From Vibrio kanaloae (GTDB lineage Bacteria; Pseudomonadota; Gammaproteobacteria; Enterobacterales; Vibrionaceae), in NCBI RefSeq assembly GCF_024347535.1, contig NZ_AP025498.1:558001-622000 (forward strand): a stretch of DNA of 64,000 bases, written 5' to 3'. Shown here in pieces: positions 44,118 to 53,008 of the stretch. The translations under genes were made by a program, and so were the position numbers. The notes under the pieces were generated by a model, which saw nothing but the letters and a program-made list of their open reading frames with translations, did not search any database and was not told where the DNA came from. The stretch's first letter is position 1. Each line of letters opens with the position of its first letter.

Positions 44118-44298
44118 AATTTTCCCAGAATCAAATAGCCACTATTTTTCCTAAATGTTAGCTAATTAATTGATTATAAAAGGAGTAACCTCCTAACCAC
44201 GTAGACTCATTAACCCCCCAATATTTCAGTTCATTGCAAGCTCAACCGATCGTTAATTGACACACTCTCTGTGATTTCTGTCACACAATCATGCAAAT

Positions 44299-44317
44299 GA
44301 TAATTGATCTCATTATC
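44299..44317. promoter_or_regulatory. Fur box of the peptidase/TonB operon
   Basis: GATAATTGATCTCATTATC agrees with the Fur consensus GATAATGATAATCATTATC at 14 of 19 positions, with both outer arms perfect. It lies 57 bases before the oligopeptidase ATG at 44374, a typical operator position. Confidence 0.85.
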
Positions 44318-44373
44318 GTTTGAGTGCAGTATACGCGAAATTTATTAAATTAGCGTGTGGATTTGTTGTATTT

Positions 44374-46395
44374 ATGAAAGCGTTTGTGTTGTTAGTTTTT
44401 GTTCTCGCACTCTCGGGAACGGTTAGCGCTTCTGATGAGTTCTCTTGGCTTAAGGATGATTCACGTAGCGCTAGCAAAGTCCTCGATTATCTCTATAAGC
44501 AAAATGATAGGACTCATCTGTATCAAAAAAAAATTCGATCTCTGAGTGAATCTCTACAACAAGATTGGCAAGACAAGCGTCCGGTACGTGCCGATAAACC
44601 ATGGCAGGAAATCAGTGGGTATGAGTATGCGATCCTAAACCGGAATGGTAAAAGAACCTTACTGTCTCGATTAGTTGGGAGTGAAGATTCAACCGAGTTG
44701 CTTAACATTGATGCTCGAGCTGCTGATCTCGACTATTACCAGCTCGGTGCTTGGGCATTAGACCCAACCAGAACAAAGCTTGCAATAGCAGAGGATGTAA
44801 GCGGTGCAGAACAGTACCGAGTGAGTGTTGTCGATCTTGAAACTCATCAAGTGACACCCATTGCTCAAAATGCAGACAGCTCACTGGCGTGGTCGAAAGG
44901 CGGTCAGTTTCTGTATTTGATTGAACTTGATAAGCAAACGTCTAGACCTTATGCGTTAACAAAATACTCCTTAAACAAGTCAAAGCCAATTCGCCTAATT
45001 GAAGAGGCAAATTCCGCATGGTTGCTTTCGTATTACCTTTCCAGTGATAAGCAATTTGCTGTGGTTCAGGCAAACAGTGAAAACTCCAGCGAGCAACGCT
45101 TACTAAATCTTGATAACGGTGAGGTCTCTGAACCAATTTTACCACGCAAAGCAGGAGTGGAATACTACGTTGATGTTGCGGGTTCTATGTTGTTTGCCAA
45201 CAGCAATCACGAGCGCAATGATTTTGCTTTTTACTCTGCACCACTTACTCAGGCTACACATATCAACTTTTGGCGAACGGTTTTTGAACCAACGGACGAA
45301 TCTAGAATCAGTAACTTTTACTTGTTTGAGTCTGGTACCGTGATTATTAGTCAAAGTGGAGCAATTCAGTCTCTACACTTTTTCGATACGGATAACCGCC
45401 ATCGAGCAAGTCAGCTTTTAGCAAAGCCGGGTCAAGTTGCTTGGGTAAGCCAAGTGGGTGACTATCAAAGTAATAAATTGCACATTCGTAGTATGTCGCT
45501 GATTCAGCCAGCAAAGTGGGAACGGTTGAACACTGACACTCTAAAACGAGAAGTCTTCTCTCAGGATCGTTATCCAGAATACCAAAAATCTAAGTATCAC
45601 ACAGAGCAAGCTATGGTGAATTCTGATGGGGTAATGATCCCGGTCACTTTGGCTTATCGTAAAGATAAACTTACCGATACCACGCCAGTGTTTTTATACG
45701 GATACGGGGCTTATGGCATGACGATGAAGCCCTACTTTATGCCTCAAATCATTAGCCTACTTGATGAAGGTGTAATTTATGCGATTGCACATGTTCGAGG
45801 TGGTGGCTTCTATGGTGACGCTTGGTATCAAGCTGGGAAAGGAATTAAAAAAGAAAATGCCATCTTGGATTTCATCGCCGCTGCTCGTGATTTGACTGCA
45901 TACAATCTCGGTAAGCGCCCTATTTACGCGATGGGGGGAAGTGCTGGAGGCACTCTGGTTGCTGCTGCATTAAATGAGGCTCCTGACTTGTTTGATGGTG
46001 CGGTCCTGAAAGTGCCATTTGTTGATGTTGTGAATAGCATGTCTGACTCGTCGTTACCTTTAACTGCTCAGCAGTACGGTGAATGGGGAAATCCACACAT
46101 TGCTGACGAATTGAAAGTGATGCAGCAATACGATCCTTATTTAAACCTTCGTGAAAAAAACTACCCACCGATATTGATTCAAGTTGGCCTTAACGACCGC
46201 CGCGTTCCCTATTGGGAAGGGGCTAAATATTACGCAAGATTAAGCGAGCTAACGACTGGAAGTGGGCCTTATCTATTGTCGACAAACTTTACTCAAGGGC
46301 ATTCGACAGACAGGCGACAGTCCCAATCGCAACAAGCGTTTGAGTACGCATTTCTTTTATCACTTACCCTGAAAGACATTAAAGCGGAGCAGTAA
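44374..46395 (+). CDS. Exported prolyl oligopeptidase-family serine peptidase
   Basis: Protein of 673 residues in family S9A (oligopeptidase B/PtrB-like). The C-terminal alpha/beta hydrolase has the nucleophile in MGGSAGGTLVAAAL, the Asp in VGLNDRRVPYWEGAKYY and the His in FTQGHSTDRR. The N-terminal part fits the seven-bladed propeller that limits substrates to short peptides. Unlike cytoplasmic PtrB it starts with a signal peptide (MKAFVLLVFVLALSGTVSAS), so it probably works in the periplasm. I chose ATG 44374. A TTG at 44320 would abut the Fur box. First gene of a five-gene iron-regulated operon; its stop touches the next start. Confidence 0.9.
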   Translation: MKAFVLLVFVLALSGTVSASDEFSWLKDDSRSASKVLDYLYKQNDRTHLYQKKIRSLSESLQQDWQDKRPVRADKPWQEISGYEYAILNRNGKRTLLSRLVGSEDSTELLNIDARAADLDYYQLGAWALDPTRTKLAIAEDVSGAEQYRVSVVDLETHQVTPIAQNADSSLAWSKGGQFLYLIELDKQTSRPYALTKYSLNKSKPIRLIEEANSAWLLSYYLSSDKQFAVVQANSENSSEQRLLNLDNGEVSEPILPRKAGVEYYVDVAGSMLFANSNHERNDFAFYSAPLTQATHINFWRTVFEPTDESRISNFYLFESGTVIISQSGAIQSLHFFDTDNRHRASQLLAKPGQVAWVSQVGDYQSNKLHIRSMSLIQPAKWERLNTDTLKREVFSQDRYPEYQKSKYHTEQAMVNSDGVMIPVTLAYRKDKLTDTTPVFLYGYGAYGMTMKPYFMPQIISLLDEGVIYAIAHVRGGGFYGDAWYQAGKGIKKENAILDFIAAARDLTAYNLGKRPIYAMGGSAGGTLVAAALNEAPDLFDGAVLKVPFVDVVNSMSDSSLPLTAQQYGEWGNPHIADELKVMQQYDPYLNLREKNYPPILIQVGLNDRRVPYWEGAKYYARLSELTTGSGPYLLSTNFTQGHSTDRRQSQSQQAFEYAFLLSLTLKDIKAEQ

Positions 46396-48537
46396 ATGAA
46401 GCTTTCCCCCCTATCAGCGGCAGTACTGAGTGTACTTGCTGCCAACCTCGTGCACGCTGAATCTGAGGTTTATCACTTTGAAGAAGTGATTGTAACAGCC
46501 AATAAAATAGAGCAACCATTATCTGAAGTAGCGGGCTCAGTTGCCGTGATTACTGGTGAAGATCTAGAAAGAAAAGGCGCAACGGAGCTTTATGACGCAA
46601 TAAAGAGCGAGCCTGGAGTCAGTGTTTCTGGGGGAGCTGGTCGACCTCAAAACATTACGATCCGTGGGATGACAGGCAACCGGATTTTGATTGTGAAAGA
46701 CGGAATAAAGTCTGCTGATGGCTTTGGCGCCAACGACATCAATGACAAGGTAGGGCGTAACTCGTTTGATATGTCTAACTTGGAAAGTATTGAGGTTATA
46801 AAAGGGGCGAGTTCATCCGTATATGGTTCAGGCGCTATTGGTGGCGTGGTGGTTGTTAGGACAAAAAAACCGGGAGATTACCTCGGAGATAAAGATTTCT
46901 ACAGCGACGTATCTGCAACCTATACCGGTATCAGTAATAAATACAAAGGCGCGACAAACCTTGCCTTCCGTTCGGGGAAATTCGAAAGCTTGGTCAATCT
47001 TTCTTATTGGGAAGGTGAAGAAACCCGTAATTTTGATGAAGACCGATATAACCGAAGTATCGATGGCGTCGGTGGTGGCTATACCCTGAATTACTGGTCA
47101 AGTGATGCCTTGATGCTCAAAGGCAATGTTGAGTACTACAAAGATAATCTAAGTCGAAAAGAAGGATCCTCTAAGATCCAAAAAGACGGAAAATGGGACA
47201 CTGAAGATTTTGACCAACAGTCTTATACCGAGACGTTTTCTGCGTATGCGGGGTTTGAGTACCTACCTGCCAATACTTGGTTTGAAGAATTAGATGCCAA
47301 GATCTATTGGCGCGATATGACTAATGAAGATACCACCAATCGTTTGATGTCTCGAACCAACAACAACGTTTCTGAGTTACGTAGAACGATTGATTTTCGT
47401 GGTTTTACGGATCAACTTCTGGGTGCAAACGCTGATTTTATTAGCGCATTTCAACATCACGACATGAGTCATACGCTGTCTTATGGTTTGAATATGGAGT
47501 CGAACCTTCATGAGCGCCCTAGCCAATCTTCTGTTTTAGACTGGAATGGAGTGTCACTTAACGCGGATGTGCCTTTTGCTCCAGCTCGTTCGTACAATTT
47601 TGCTGCTTTTATCCGTGATGCGATTGAGATCGATGATTGGACTGTAACAGCAGGTGCCCGTTTTGATTTACACCAGTTGAAGCCTGAATCACAGAACTCG
47701 ATTAATGGCTATGAAGTGAAGGAGCAAAATTCGAGTGAGTTCTCACCTAGCTTATCGGTGAGTTATCAGTTAACAGAATCACTCAACACATACCTTTCTT
47801 ACAACCACGGCTTTAGAGCACCGGGTTATGACAAAATTTATGGTTATCAGAACCATGATTTTGTCCCAATTACCCCATTTGTCATTGTGCCGAATATGGA
47901 CCTAGAGGCCGAAACCAGTGATTCATTTGAATTAGGCAGTAAGTTTGACAATGGACAGACGCAATTATACGCCGCCGTTTTTTATCAGAAGTTCGATAAT
48001 TTTATCGACGTGAAGCAGGTTACATTTGTCCCAGACTCAAATACGGGTAACTACTACAAGCAATACCAAAATGTAAATGGAGTCGAGACATATGGCATTG
48101 AGGCTTCTATCGCGCACCGCTTAAGCGAGTTTTGGAGTGTGGGGACCAAAGCCGGCTATGTTGATGGGGAAGATGAGGATGGCGAAAAAGTTCGCACACT
48201 AACGCCTTGGGAAGGCAATGCCAGCGTTACTTATGATGACAACGCATTATCAGCGTATGCACAAGTTAATTGGGCGCAAGCGATGAGCAGCGTGCCTCAA
48301 TGTGAAAATGATTTAGGTATCGTTACTGACTGTGCGACTACTTCTGGTTGGGCGAGTGTTGACCTTGGCGTAAGTTACTCTTGGAACTCTGGCTTGGATA
48401 TCAGCGCCAATGTGATGAACTTATTCGACAAAGAATATATTCGTTACCAAGACGTTGCGGGTATTGCGAACAGCAATAAAACCTACTCCACAGAACCTGG
48501 TCGTTACTTCACCGTCAACGCCAAGTACGCATTTTAA
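46396..48537 (+). CDS. TonB-dependent outer-membrane receptor, heme-receptor type
   Basis: Protein of 713 residues with a signal peptide (about 1-21), a TonB box (EEVIVTA, about 29-35), a plug domain (about 45-150) and a 22-strand barrel ending in a C-terminal Phe (NAKYAF). Hallmarks of heme/hemoglobin receptors are present: FRAPG (about 475) and the related NPNL-like VPNMDLEAE, with a His (YQNHDF) between them where the heme ligand is expected. It begins on the base after the oligopeptidase stop. Behind a Fur box, uptake of heme or another iron compound is likely. A peptide ligand is also possible given the peptidase neighbours. Confidence 0.92.
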   Translation: MKLSPLSAAVLSVLAANLVHAESEVYHFEEVIVTANKIEQPLSEVAGSVAVITGEDLERKGATELYDAIKSEPGVSVSGGAGRPQNITIRGMTGNRILIVKDGIKSADGFGANDINDKVGRNSFDMSNLESIEVIKGASSSVYGSGAIGGVVVVRTKKPGDYLGDKDFYSDVSATYTGISNKYKGATNLAFRSGKFESLVNLSYWEGEETRNFDEDRYNRSIDGVGGGYTLNYWSSDALMLKGNVEYYKDNLSRKEGSSKIQKDGKWDTEDFDQQSYTETFSAYAGFEYLPANTWFEELDAKIYWRDMTNEDTTNRLMSRTNNNVSELRRTIDFRGFTDQLLGANADFISAFQHHDMSHTLSYGLNMESNLHERPSQSSVLDWNGVSLNADVPFAPARSYNFAAFIRDAIEIDDWTVTAGARFDLHQLKPESQNSINGYEVKEQNSSEFSPSLSVSYQLTESLNTYLSYNHGFRAPGYDKIYGYQNHDFVPITPFVIVPNMDLEAETSDSFELGSKFDNGQTQLYAAVFYQKFDNFIDVKQVTFVPDSNTGNYYKQYQNVNGVETYGIEASIAHRLSEFWSVGTKAGYVDGEDEDGEKVRTLTPWEGNASVTYDDNALSAYAQVNWAQAMSSVPQCENDLGIVTDCATTSGWASVDLGVSYSWNSGLDISANVMNLFDKEYIRYQDVAGIANSNKTYSTEPGRYFTVNAKYAF

Positions 48538-48546
48538 GGAGGATAT

Positions 48547-50874
48547 ATGAAAAAGAGTCCTCTTTACTTAGCACTATTATTAGCATCAGTAACCAGCTCT
48601 GCTGCTGAGTGGGATTACCCGAGTGGCAATACGGTAGTGACAACGCAACAGGAAGCTAAAGCCTATTTAGAACAAGCTTACCCAGAGGTGGGTACTTTTA
48701 GGTTTCGCTATGAAACCCTGTCTAAATTAGGGCATCACTATAACTTTGATGTGCTAATTGAAGGTGAATATCAACCGCAACAGTCCGTTGTTTTATCAAC
48801 TGACACAGATGAACAGGTCTCACGAGTTTTCAGAAGTTTAGAAAATACCGTGTTACTGAATGGAAAGCCAACAACGGCCGCCGAACTGGAAGCTCCCCGC
48901 CAATTGGAGGCAGAGCACGCGCCAAGTTTAAGCAGTGGACAAGTTGTGTCGACTCACGTGAATGTGTTCAGCCCTGATTTGAGAACCATGGACAGAGCGG
49001 CACCACCAGAAACTTTATTAACCGATGTCAGCCAATACCCGAGTCTTCCACATTATGTACAAACTGATGTGGAGGTATTGAACCACAACGATGGTATCTA
49101 CCTTACCAATGCTCGTGTATCTCAGGTTGATGCAACAGCCTTGTATTCTCTTGACCCAGACTCAGGTGCGACAACGAACCGTGACTCTTCAAATTTTCTC
49201 GCAGCTGAAGGTGTCACAAAGTTTGCCGATCTGAACGAGCTACAAAATGTGGATTGGCAAGATACTCGATTCTCGCAATTAATGGTTTTTGCTCATCTTG
49301 ACCAGTCTTTACGCTATATCAGTAGTTTAGGTTTTGATGTGTTTGATTCACCTCTTGAGTTTGATGGCAGAGGCTTATCAGCAGACAACTCAACCTATTA
49401 TTACGGTCCTAAAGCCGTCTTGTTTGGTATCGGAGGGGGATCTCCAGACGCATTAGACGGTGATGTGATTCTGCATGAGCTGGGGCATGGGATTCACTAT
49501 CACATCGTGAAAGATTGGGCATATGGGCATACAGGTGCCATCGGTGAAGGGTTTGGAGACTACTGGGCGGGGAGTTTTAGCTTTCGTACTCAGTATGAAA
49601 ATGCCCAGACTCGAGGACAAGAGTTCGAGATAGATACTGTTTTTAACTGGGATGGGTACTTTGGCGTCAGGAATACTACTCGTAGCCTATGGAACCAAAG
49701 AGCACGTTACTTTAGACAAGCGGAATATCGCCCTCATGAAAGTGTTGCTGGCGAACTAGGTGATGAGCTTTGGTCAACGCCTTTGTTCCAGGCTCTGAAA
49801 GCCTCGGTTGAACAATATGGTGATCTCGCTTTTAAAGAGTTTGATTCCATCATACTTGAGTCTATGTACGGGCTAGGTCGTGGCTTGAAAATGCACGATT
49901 TAGCTGAGAGCACACTGTTTGTGGCTCAACAACTATATCCAAATCGAGATTATGCTGAAATATTGAAGCAAAAGTTTGATGTGCATGGATTGATCATCGA
50001 GCCATTTAAAGTAGAGGCTCTTGACCGTTATGTTGATCCAAAGAAGCCGTTGATGATTGAGTTGTACCCGACATTAAGACAGGCTCAAGTGGATGGCCAA
50101 ATCAATATTTCAGAATTAGTGAAGTCGTTCGTTAGCGAGCCTGTTGATCAATTGTCGATAGAGGCGACACTTCCAACAGGCGAGATGTGTGGTTCTTCAG
50201 TCACCATGAATACGAGTGTTGACTATCGATACAGCGACGAACTGAAATTACAAAACTGGCAACATGATTTGTCACTTGTTTATGGCTTACCTGTATTCGA
50301 ATCCGATATTAAAGAAGTAAACAGCTACCTTCCCGATAGCCGGTTTAGCTCAACCAATCAGCCGATCGTTGGCTTTAAAACATTCAATTTCATTCTAAAT
50401 GGAATGGGTCAGATCGCAGACGAGAATTTCGGTCTGTATTTAGATATCGACCACCCTCGGTTGAGCGATTTAGTGGTGACCCTTATTTCCCCGAAGGGAA
50501 CACGAGTTGATTTACTTAACCATAAATCGACGCGATTTTCTGGCTTTGATGGTTATTTCACACTTAAGCATGACTCGGTTCTTGATTCGTTTAAGGGGGA
50601 GCCTATTAACGGGTCTTGGCGTTTAGAGATCGCCGATTATGTGAATGGTGAAACTGGGAACCTAAAGCGTTGGGGACTCGGCACTATTTCGAAATACGAA
50701 TGCGGCGAAACGACGGTTCCACCTCAAGAACCAACAGTTACCAGTGGCTCTTCTGGTGGTTCAGCTTCACCCATATTGATTCTATTCATGTCCTTGCTCT
50801 CGTTCGGCAGGTCATTTGGTACGCGTTACTTGTCTTTAATGGCAAGGCTCTTTAAAAACAAAACAAGAAGATAA
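48547..50874 (+). CDS. Secreted zinc metalloprotease with P-domain and GlyGly-CTERM-like tail
   Basis: Protein of 775 residues. A signal peptide (1-19) and a propeptide-like region (about 20-180) precede a gluzincin domain. This has the zinc motif HELGHGIHYH (about 313-322) and a downstream EGFGDYWA whose Glu should be the third ligand, as in thermolysin/fungalysin relatives. Near 610-725 lies a P/Homo B domain (DIDHPRLSDLVVTLISPKGTRVDLL, WRLEIADYVNGETGNLKRWGL). The end has SGSSGGSAS, a hydrophobic helix and a basic tail, like a GlyGly-CTERM (rhombosortase) signal for type II secretion and surface attachment. An ideal AAGGAGG ribosome site precedes it. Confidence 0.88.
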   Translation: MKKSPLYLALLLASVTSSAAEWDYPSGNTVVTTQQEAKAYLEQAYPEVGTFRFRYETLSKLGHHYNFDVLIEGEYQPQQSVVLSTDTDEQVSRVFRSLENTVLLNGKPTTAAELEAPRQLEAEHAPSLSSGQVVSTHVNVFSPDLRTMDRAAPPETLLTDVSQYPSLPHYVQTDVEVLNHNDGIYLTNARVSQVDATALYSLDPDSGATTNRDSSNFLAAEGVTKFADLNELQNVDWQDTRFSQLMVFAHLDQSLRYISSLGFDVFDSPLEFDGRGLSADNSTYYYGPKAVLFGIGGGSPDALDGDVILHELGHGIHYHIVKDWAYGHTGAIGEGFGDYWAGSFSFRTQYENAQTRGQEFEIDTVFNWDGYFGVRNTTRSLWNQRARYFRQAEYRPHESVAGELGDELWSTPLFQALKASVEQYGDLAFKEFDSIILESMYGLGRGLKMHDLAESTLFVAQQLYPNRDYAEILKQKFDVHGLIIEPFKVEALDRYVDPKKPLMIELYPTLRQAQVDGQINISELVKSFVSEPVDQLSIEATLPTGEMCGSSVTMNTSVDYRYSDELKLQNWQHDLSLVYGLPVFESDIKEVNSYLPDSRFSSTNQPIVGFKTFNFILNGMGQIADENFGLYLDIDHPRLSDLVVTLISPKGTRVDLLNHKSTRFSGFDGYFTLKHDSVLDSFKGEPINGSWRLEIADYVNGETGNLKRWGLGTISKYECGETTVPPQEPTVTSGSSGGSASPILILFMSLLSFGRSFGTRYLSLMARLFKNKTRR

Positions 50875-50878
50875 CTCT

Positions 50879-52363
50879 ATGAAACCTCAATTGACAATTT
50901 TGGCCATCTCTTTGGCTCTTGCTGGCTGCGGTGGTTCAGGCGGTTCCGATACCTCTGCATCAGCAGCACCAACCTATACAGTGTCAGGTACAGTGACAGC
51001 ACAGAATATAGATTTACAAAGTAAGGTCTGCGCAGACTTAAATCAAAACTACATGTGTGATAGTGGGGAACCAAGTTCGACGGCAAACACGAGTGGCGAA
51101 TTTAGTATCACCAGCACTAAGAAATCGATTTTATCGGTTCCTTTATTAGCTCAAGTGGATTCGGGTATAGCAGCCAATAGCTCAGGTGGTTCTGCATCGT
51201 CTTACGCTTACATTGCCGCTCCCGGTCTTCAAAAAAATACGGGGAATCAGATTAATGGTATCAGTTCACTATTGGCGGGTTATGTTGCTGACGGATTGAC
51301 GGTAGCTGAAGCTAACAAAAAATTAAAAGCGCAGTTGGCGAAAAGTGGCATCACTATATCTGGCGATATTCAAGACGATTTATCTGCATCTGAACTCGCG
51401 AGTCTGGAACAAAATATCGTATCAACAATTAAGGCGTTTAAGCACTCTAATCGTGCGTTCATGCTGGCTCAATTGAGTGCGAAATTTGATAAGAGTGCGG
51501 CCGATTATGTAGGTGGAGTACTCACTAATGACCAAGTTACTGCTTTTGCAAATTTCCTCGAAGGAGAGCTAAAAGCTGCGACAGCATTGAATGATACGGG
51601 TGTTTTACGCTATTTCTCAGATATCGATGACACACAAAATGTCGTTGAACCACAGAGTTCATTCCCAGGTCAAGATGCAGAATACGGCTTTGATAAAACA
51701 GAGCTGAATGACAATACCGGCAATGGTTTCCAGTTCGCAAAGTTAGATTCAAGTGGTCAGGTGCTTGCTGATGATGCTGCGGAGTGGTCTTGTGTTTTGG
51801 ATCAACGCAGTGGCTTGATTTGGGAATCGAAAACGGATGACGAAAGCTCTATTCAATATAAAGATCGCATATTAGCGCTTGAGCTACCCGGACTAGTAAC
51901 GCCTTACGATCAAGATGTTGCCCTAGCCACGTGTCACACAAAAGGCGATCACGTTTGTACTACCCAAGACTATGTTGAATATATTAATTCCATTAATTTG
52001 TGTGGTAAGTCAGACTGGCGTTTGCCAAAGTTCCATGAGTTCTACAACCTTCTCGATTTTGGCGAAACCGAAAAAAATAAAGATGGTGAAGTTTACGGTT
52101 TAACTTACAAGTACTTCCCACATCAGACTCTTGGTATTGAAAATACGACTTATACTGGCTCGGTATGGACTCAATCCATTACTTATAACCTATATACGAA
52201 CACTGCCGTTGAAGGTGGCTTCTATTATAACGAAATTGGTACCCAGGGAGCCGATAGAGGAAACGTTGGTCCTGTTGAAATCTATTCAGGTGATGTTGAT
52301 TCTTCAGCCAATAATGACTCGTACCAATTCCCTGCTCGTCTAGTTTCACTACAAGGTAAATAG
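50879..52363 (+). CDS. DUF1566 (Lcl-type) lipoprotein
   Basis: Lipoprotein of 494 residues: lipobox LAGC at 13-16, then a Gly/Ser linker. A beta-rich module follows with CADLNQNYMCDSGE, like a carboxypeptidase-regulatory or SdrD-B type fold. A helical middle (about 120-230) leads to a C-terminal DUF1566 domain with RSGLIWESKTDD and DWRLPKFHEFYNLLDF. DUF1566 is found in surface proteins that bind glycans or partners, but its role here is unknown. It starts 4 bases after the metalloprotease and belongs to the same operon. Confidence 0.85.
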   Translation: MKPQLTILAISLALAGCGGSGGSDTSASAAPTYTVSGTVTAQNIDLQSKVCADLNQNYMCDSGEPSSTANTSGEFSITSTKKSILSVPLLAQVDSGIAANSSGGSASSYAYIAAPGLQKNTGNQINGISSLLAGYVADGLTVAEANKKLKAQLAKSGITISGDIQDDLSASELASLEQNIVSTIKAFKHSNRAFMLAQLSAKFDKSAADYVGGVLTNDQVTAFANFLEGELKAATALNDTGVLRYFSDIDDTQNVVEPQSSFPGQDAEYGFDKTELNDNTGNGFQFAKLDSSGQVLADDAAEWSCVLDQRSGLIWESKTDDESSIQYKDRILALELPGLVTPYDQDVALATCHTKGDHVCTTQDYVEYINSINLCGKSDWRLPKFHEFYNLLDFGETEKNKDGEVYGLTYKYFPHQTLGIENTTYTGSVWTQSITYNLYTNTAVEGGFYYNEIGTQGADRGNVGPVEIYSGDVDSSANNDSYQFPARLVSLQGK

Positions 52364-52365
52364 CG

Positions 52366-52923
52366 ATGAAAAACTTACTAACTATAACTTTACTTGGTCT
52401 ATTTTCTGCGGGTGTAATGGCACAAGAGTGCAGTTTAGATATGGAGAAATCTGCGGCTAGTTCGCGTTACATCGCGAATGATAACGGTACGTTTAGCGAT
52501 GAATCGACGGGGTTGACTTGGATGCGTTGTCAACTGGGAAAAACCTGGGATGCAAAGTCTTTATCCTGTGAAGGAACTGCCGAAACGTATCACTGGCAGA
52601 GTGCTCTCGTGATGGTCGAATCTATTAATGATAAGAGCGGTCATCATGCTTTGCATCAGTTTGCTGGGCAGAAAGAGTGGCGTATGCCAAATATTAAAGA
52701 GTTGGTATCTTTAAAAGAAGTGGCTTGCCATTCTCCTGCAATGAGTACCAAAGTGTTCGGTGATACGTTCAATTTTGAAACAGGTAACCTAGCCGCTTAT
52801 TTATGGAGTTCGACTCCTGCGGGTGATGGACAAAACATAGTGACGCTTGATTCAATTAATGGTGAGGTTTACCAGTACAACGCTGCGGAATATAAGTTTA
52901 GTGTTTTGTTGGTAGCTGAATGA
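52366..52923 (+). CDS. Small exported DUF1566 protein
   Basis: Protein of 185 residues with a signal peptide (1-19, ending GVMA) and a single DUF1566 domain: DESTGLTWMRCQLGKTWD, WRMPNIKELVSLKEVACHSPAM and AAYLWSSTPAGD. Four cysteines in the mature part may form disulfides. It starts 2 bases after the lipoprotein stop, with AAGGT upstream, and is the last gene of the Fur-box operon. It looks like a stand-alone version of the C-terminal domain of its neighbour. Confidence 0.85.
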   Translation: MKNLLTITLLGLFSAGVMAQECSLDMEKSAASSRYIANDNGTFSDESTGLTWMRCQLGKTWDAKSLSCEGTAETYHWQSALVMVESINDKSGHHALHQFAGQKEWRMPNIKELVSLKEVACHSPAMSTKVFGDTFNFETGNLAAYLWSSTPAGDGQNIVTLDSINGEVYQYNAAEYKFSVLLVAE

Positions 52924-52946
52924 TCATCGAGTAATGTTCTACTACA

Positions 52947-52973
52947 GAGGCCGTGGTTTACCACGGCCTTTTT
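52947..52973 (+). terminator. Terminator of the Fur-box operon
   Basis: Perfect 9-base stem AGGCCGTGG / CCACGGCCT with loop TTTA followed by TTTTTG. Confidence 0.92.
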
Positions 52974-53008
52974 GTTCTATAGGTTTGGCTACACCTGAGC
53001 CTCGAATT

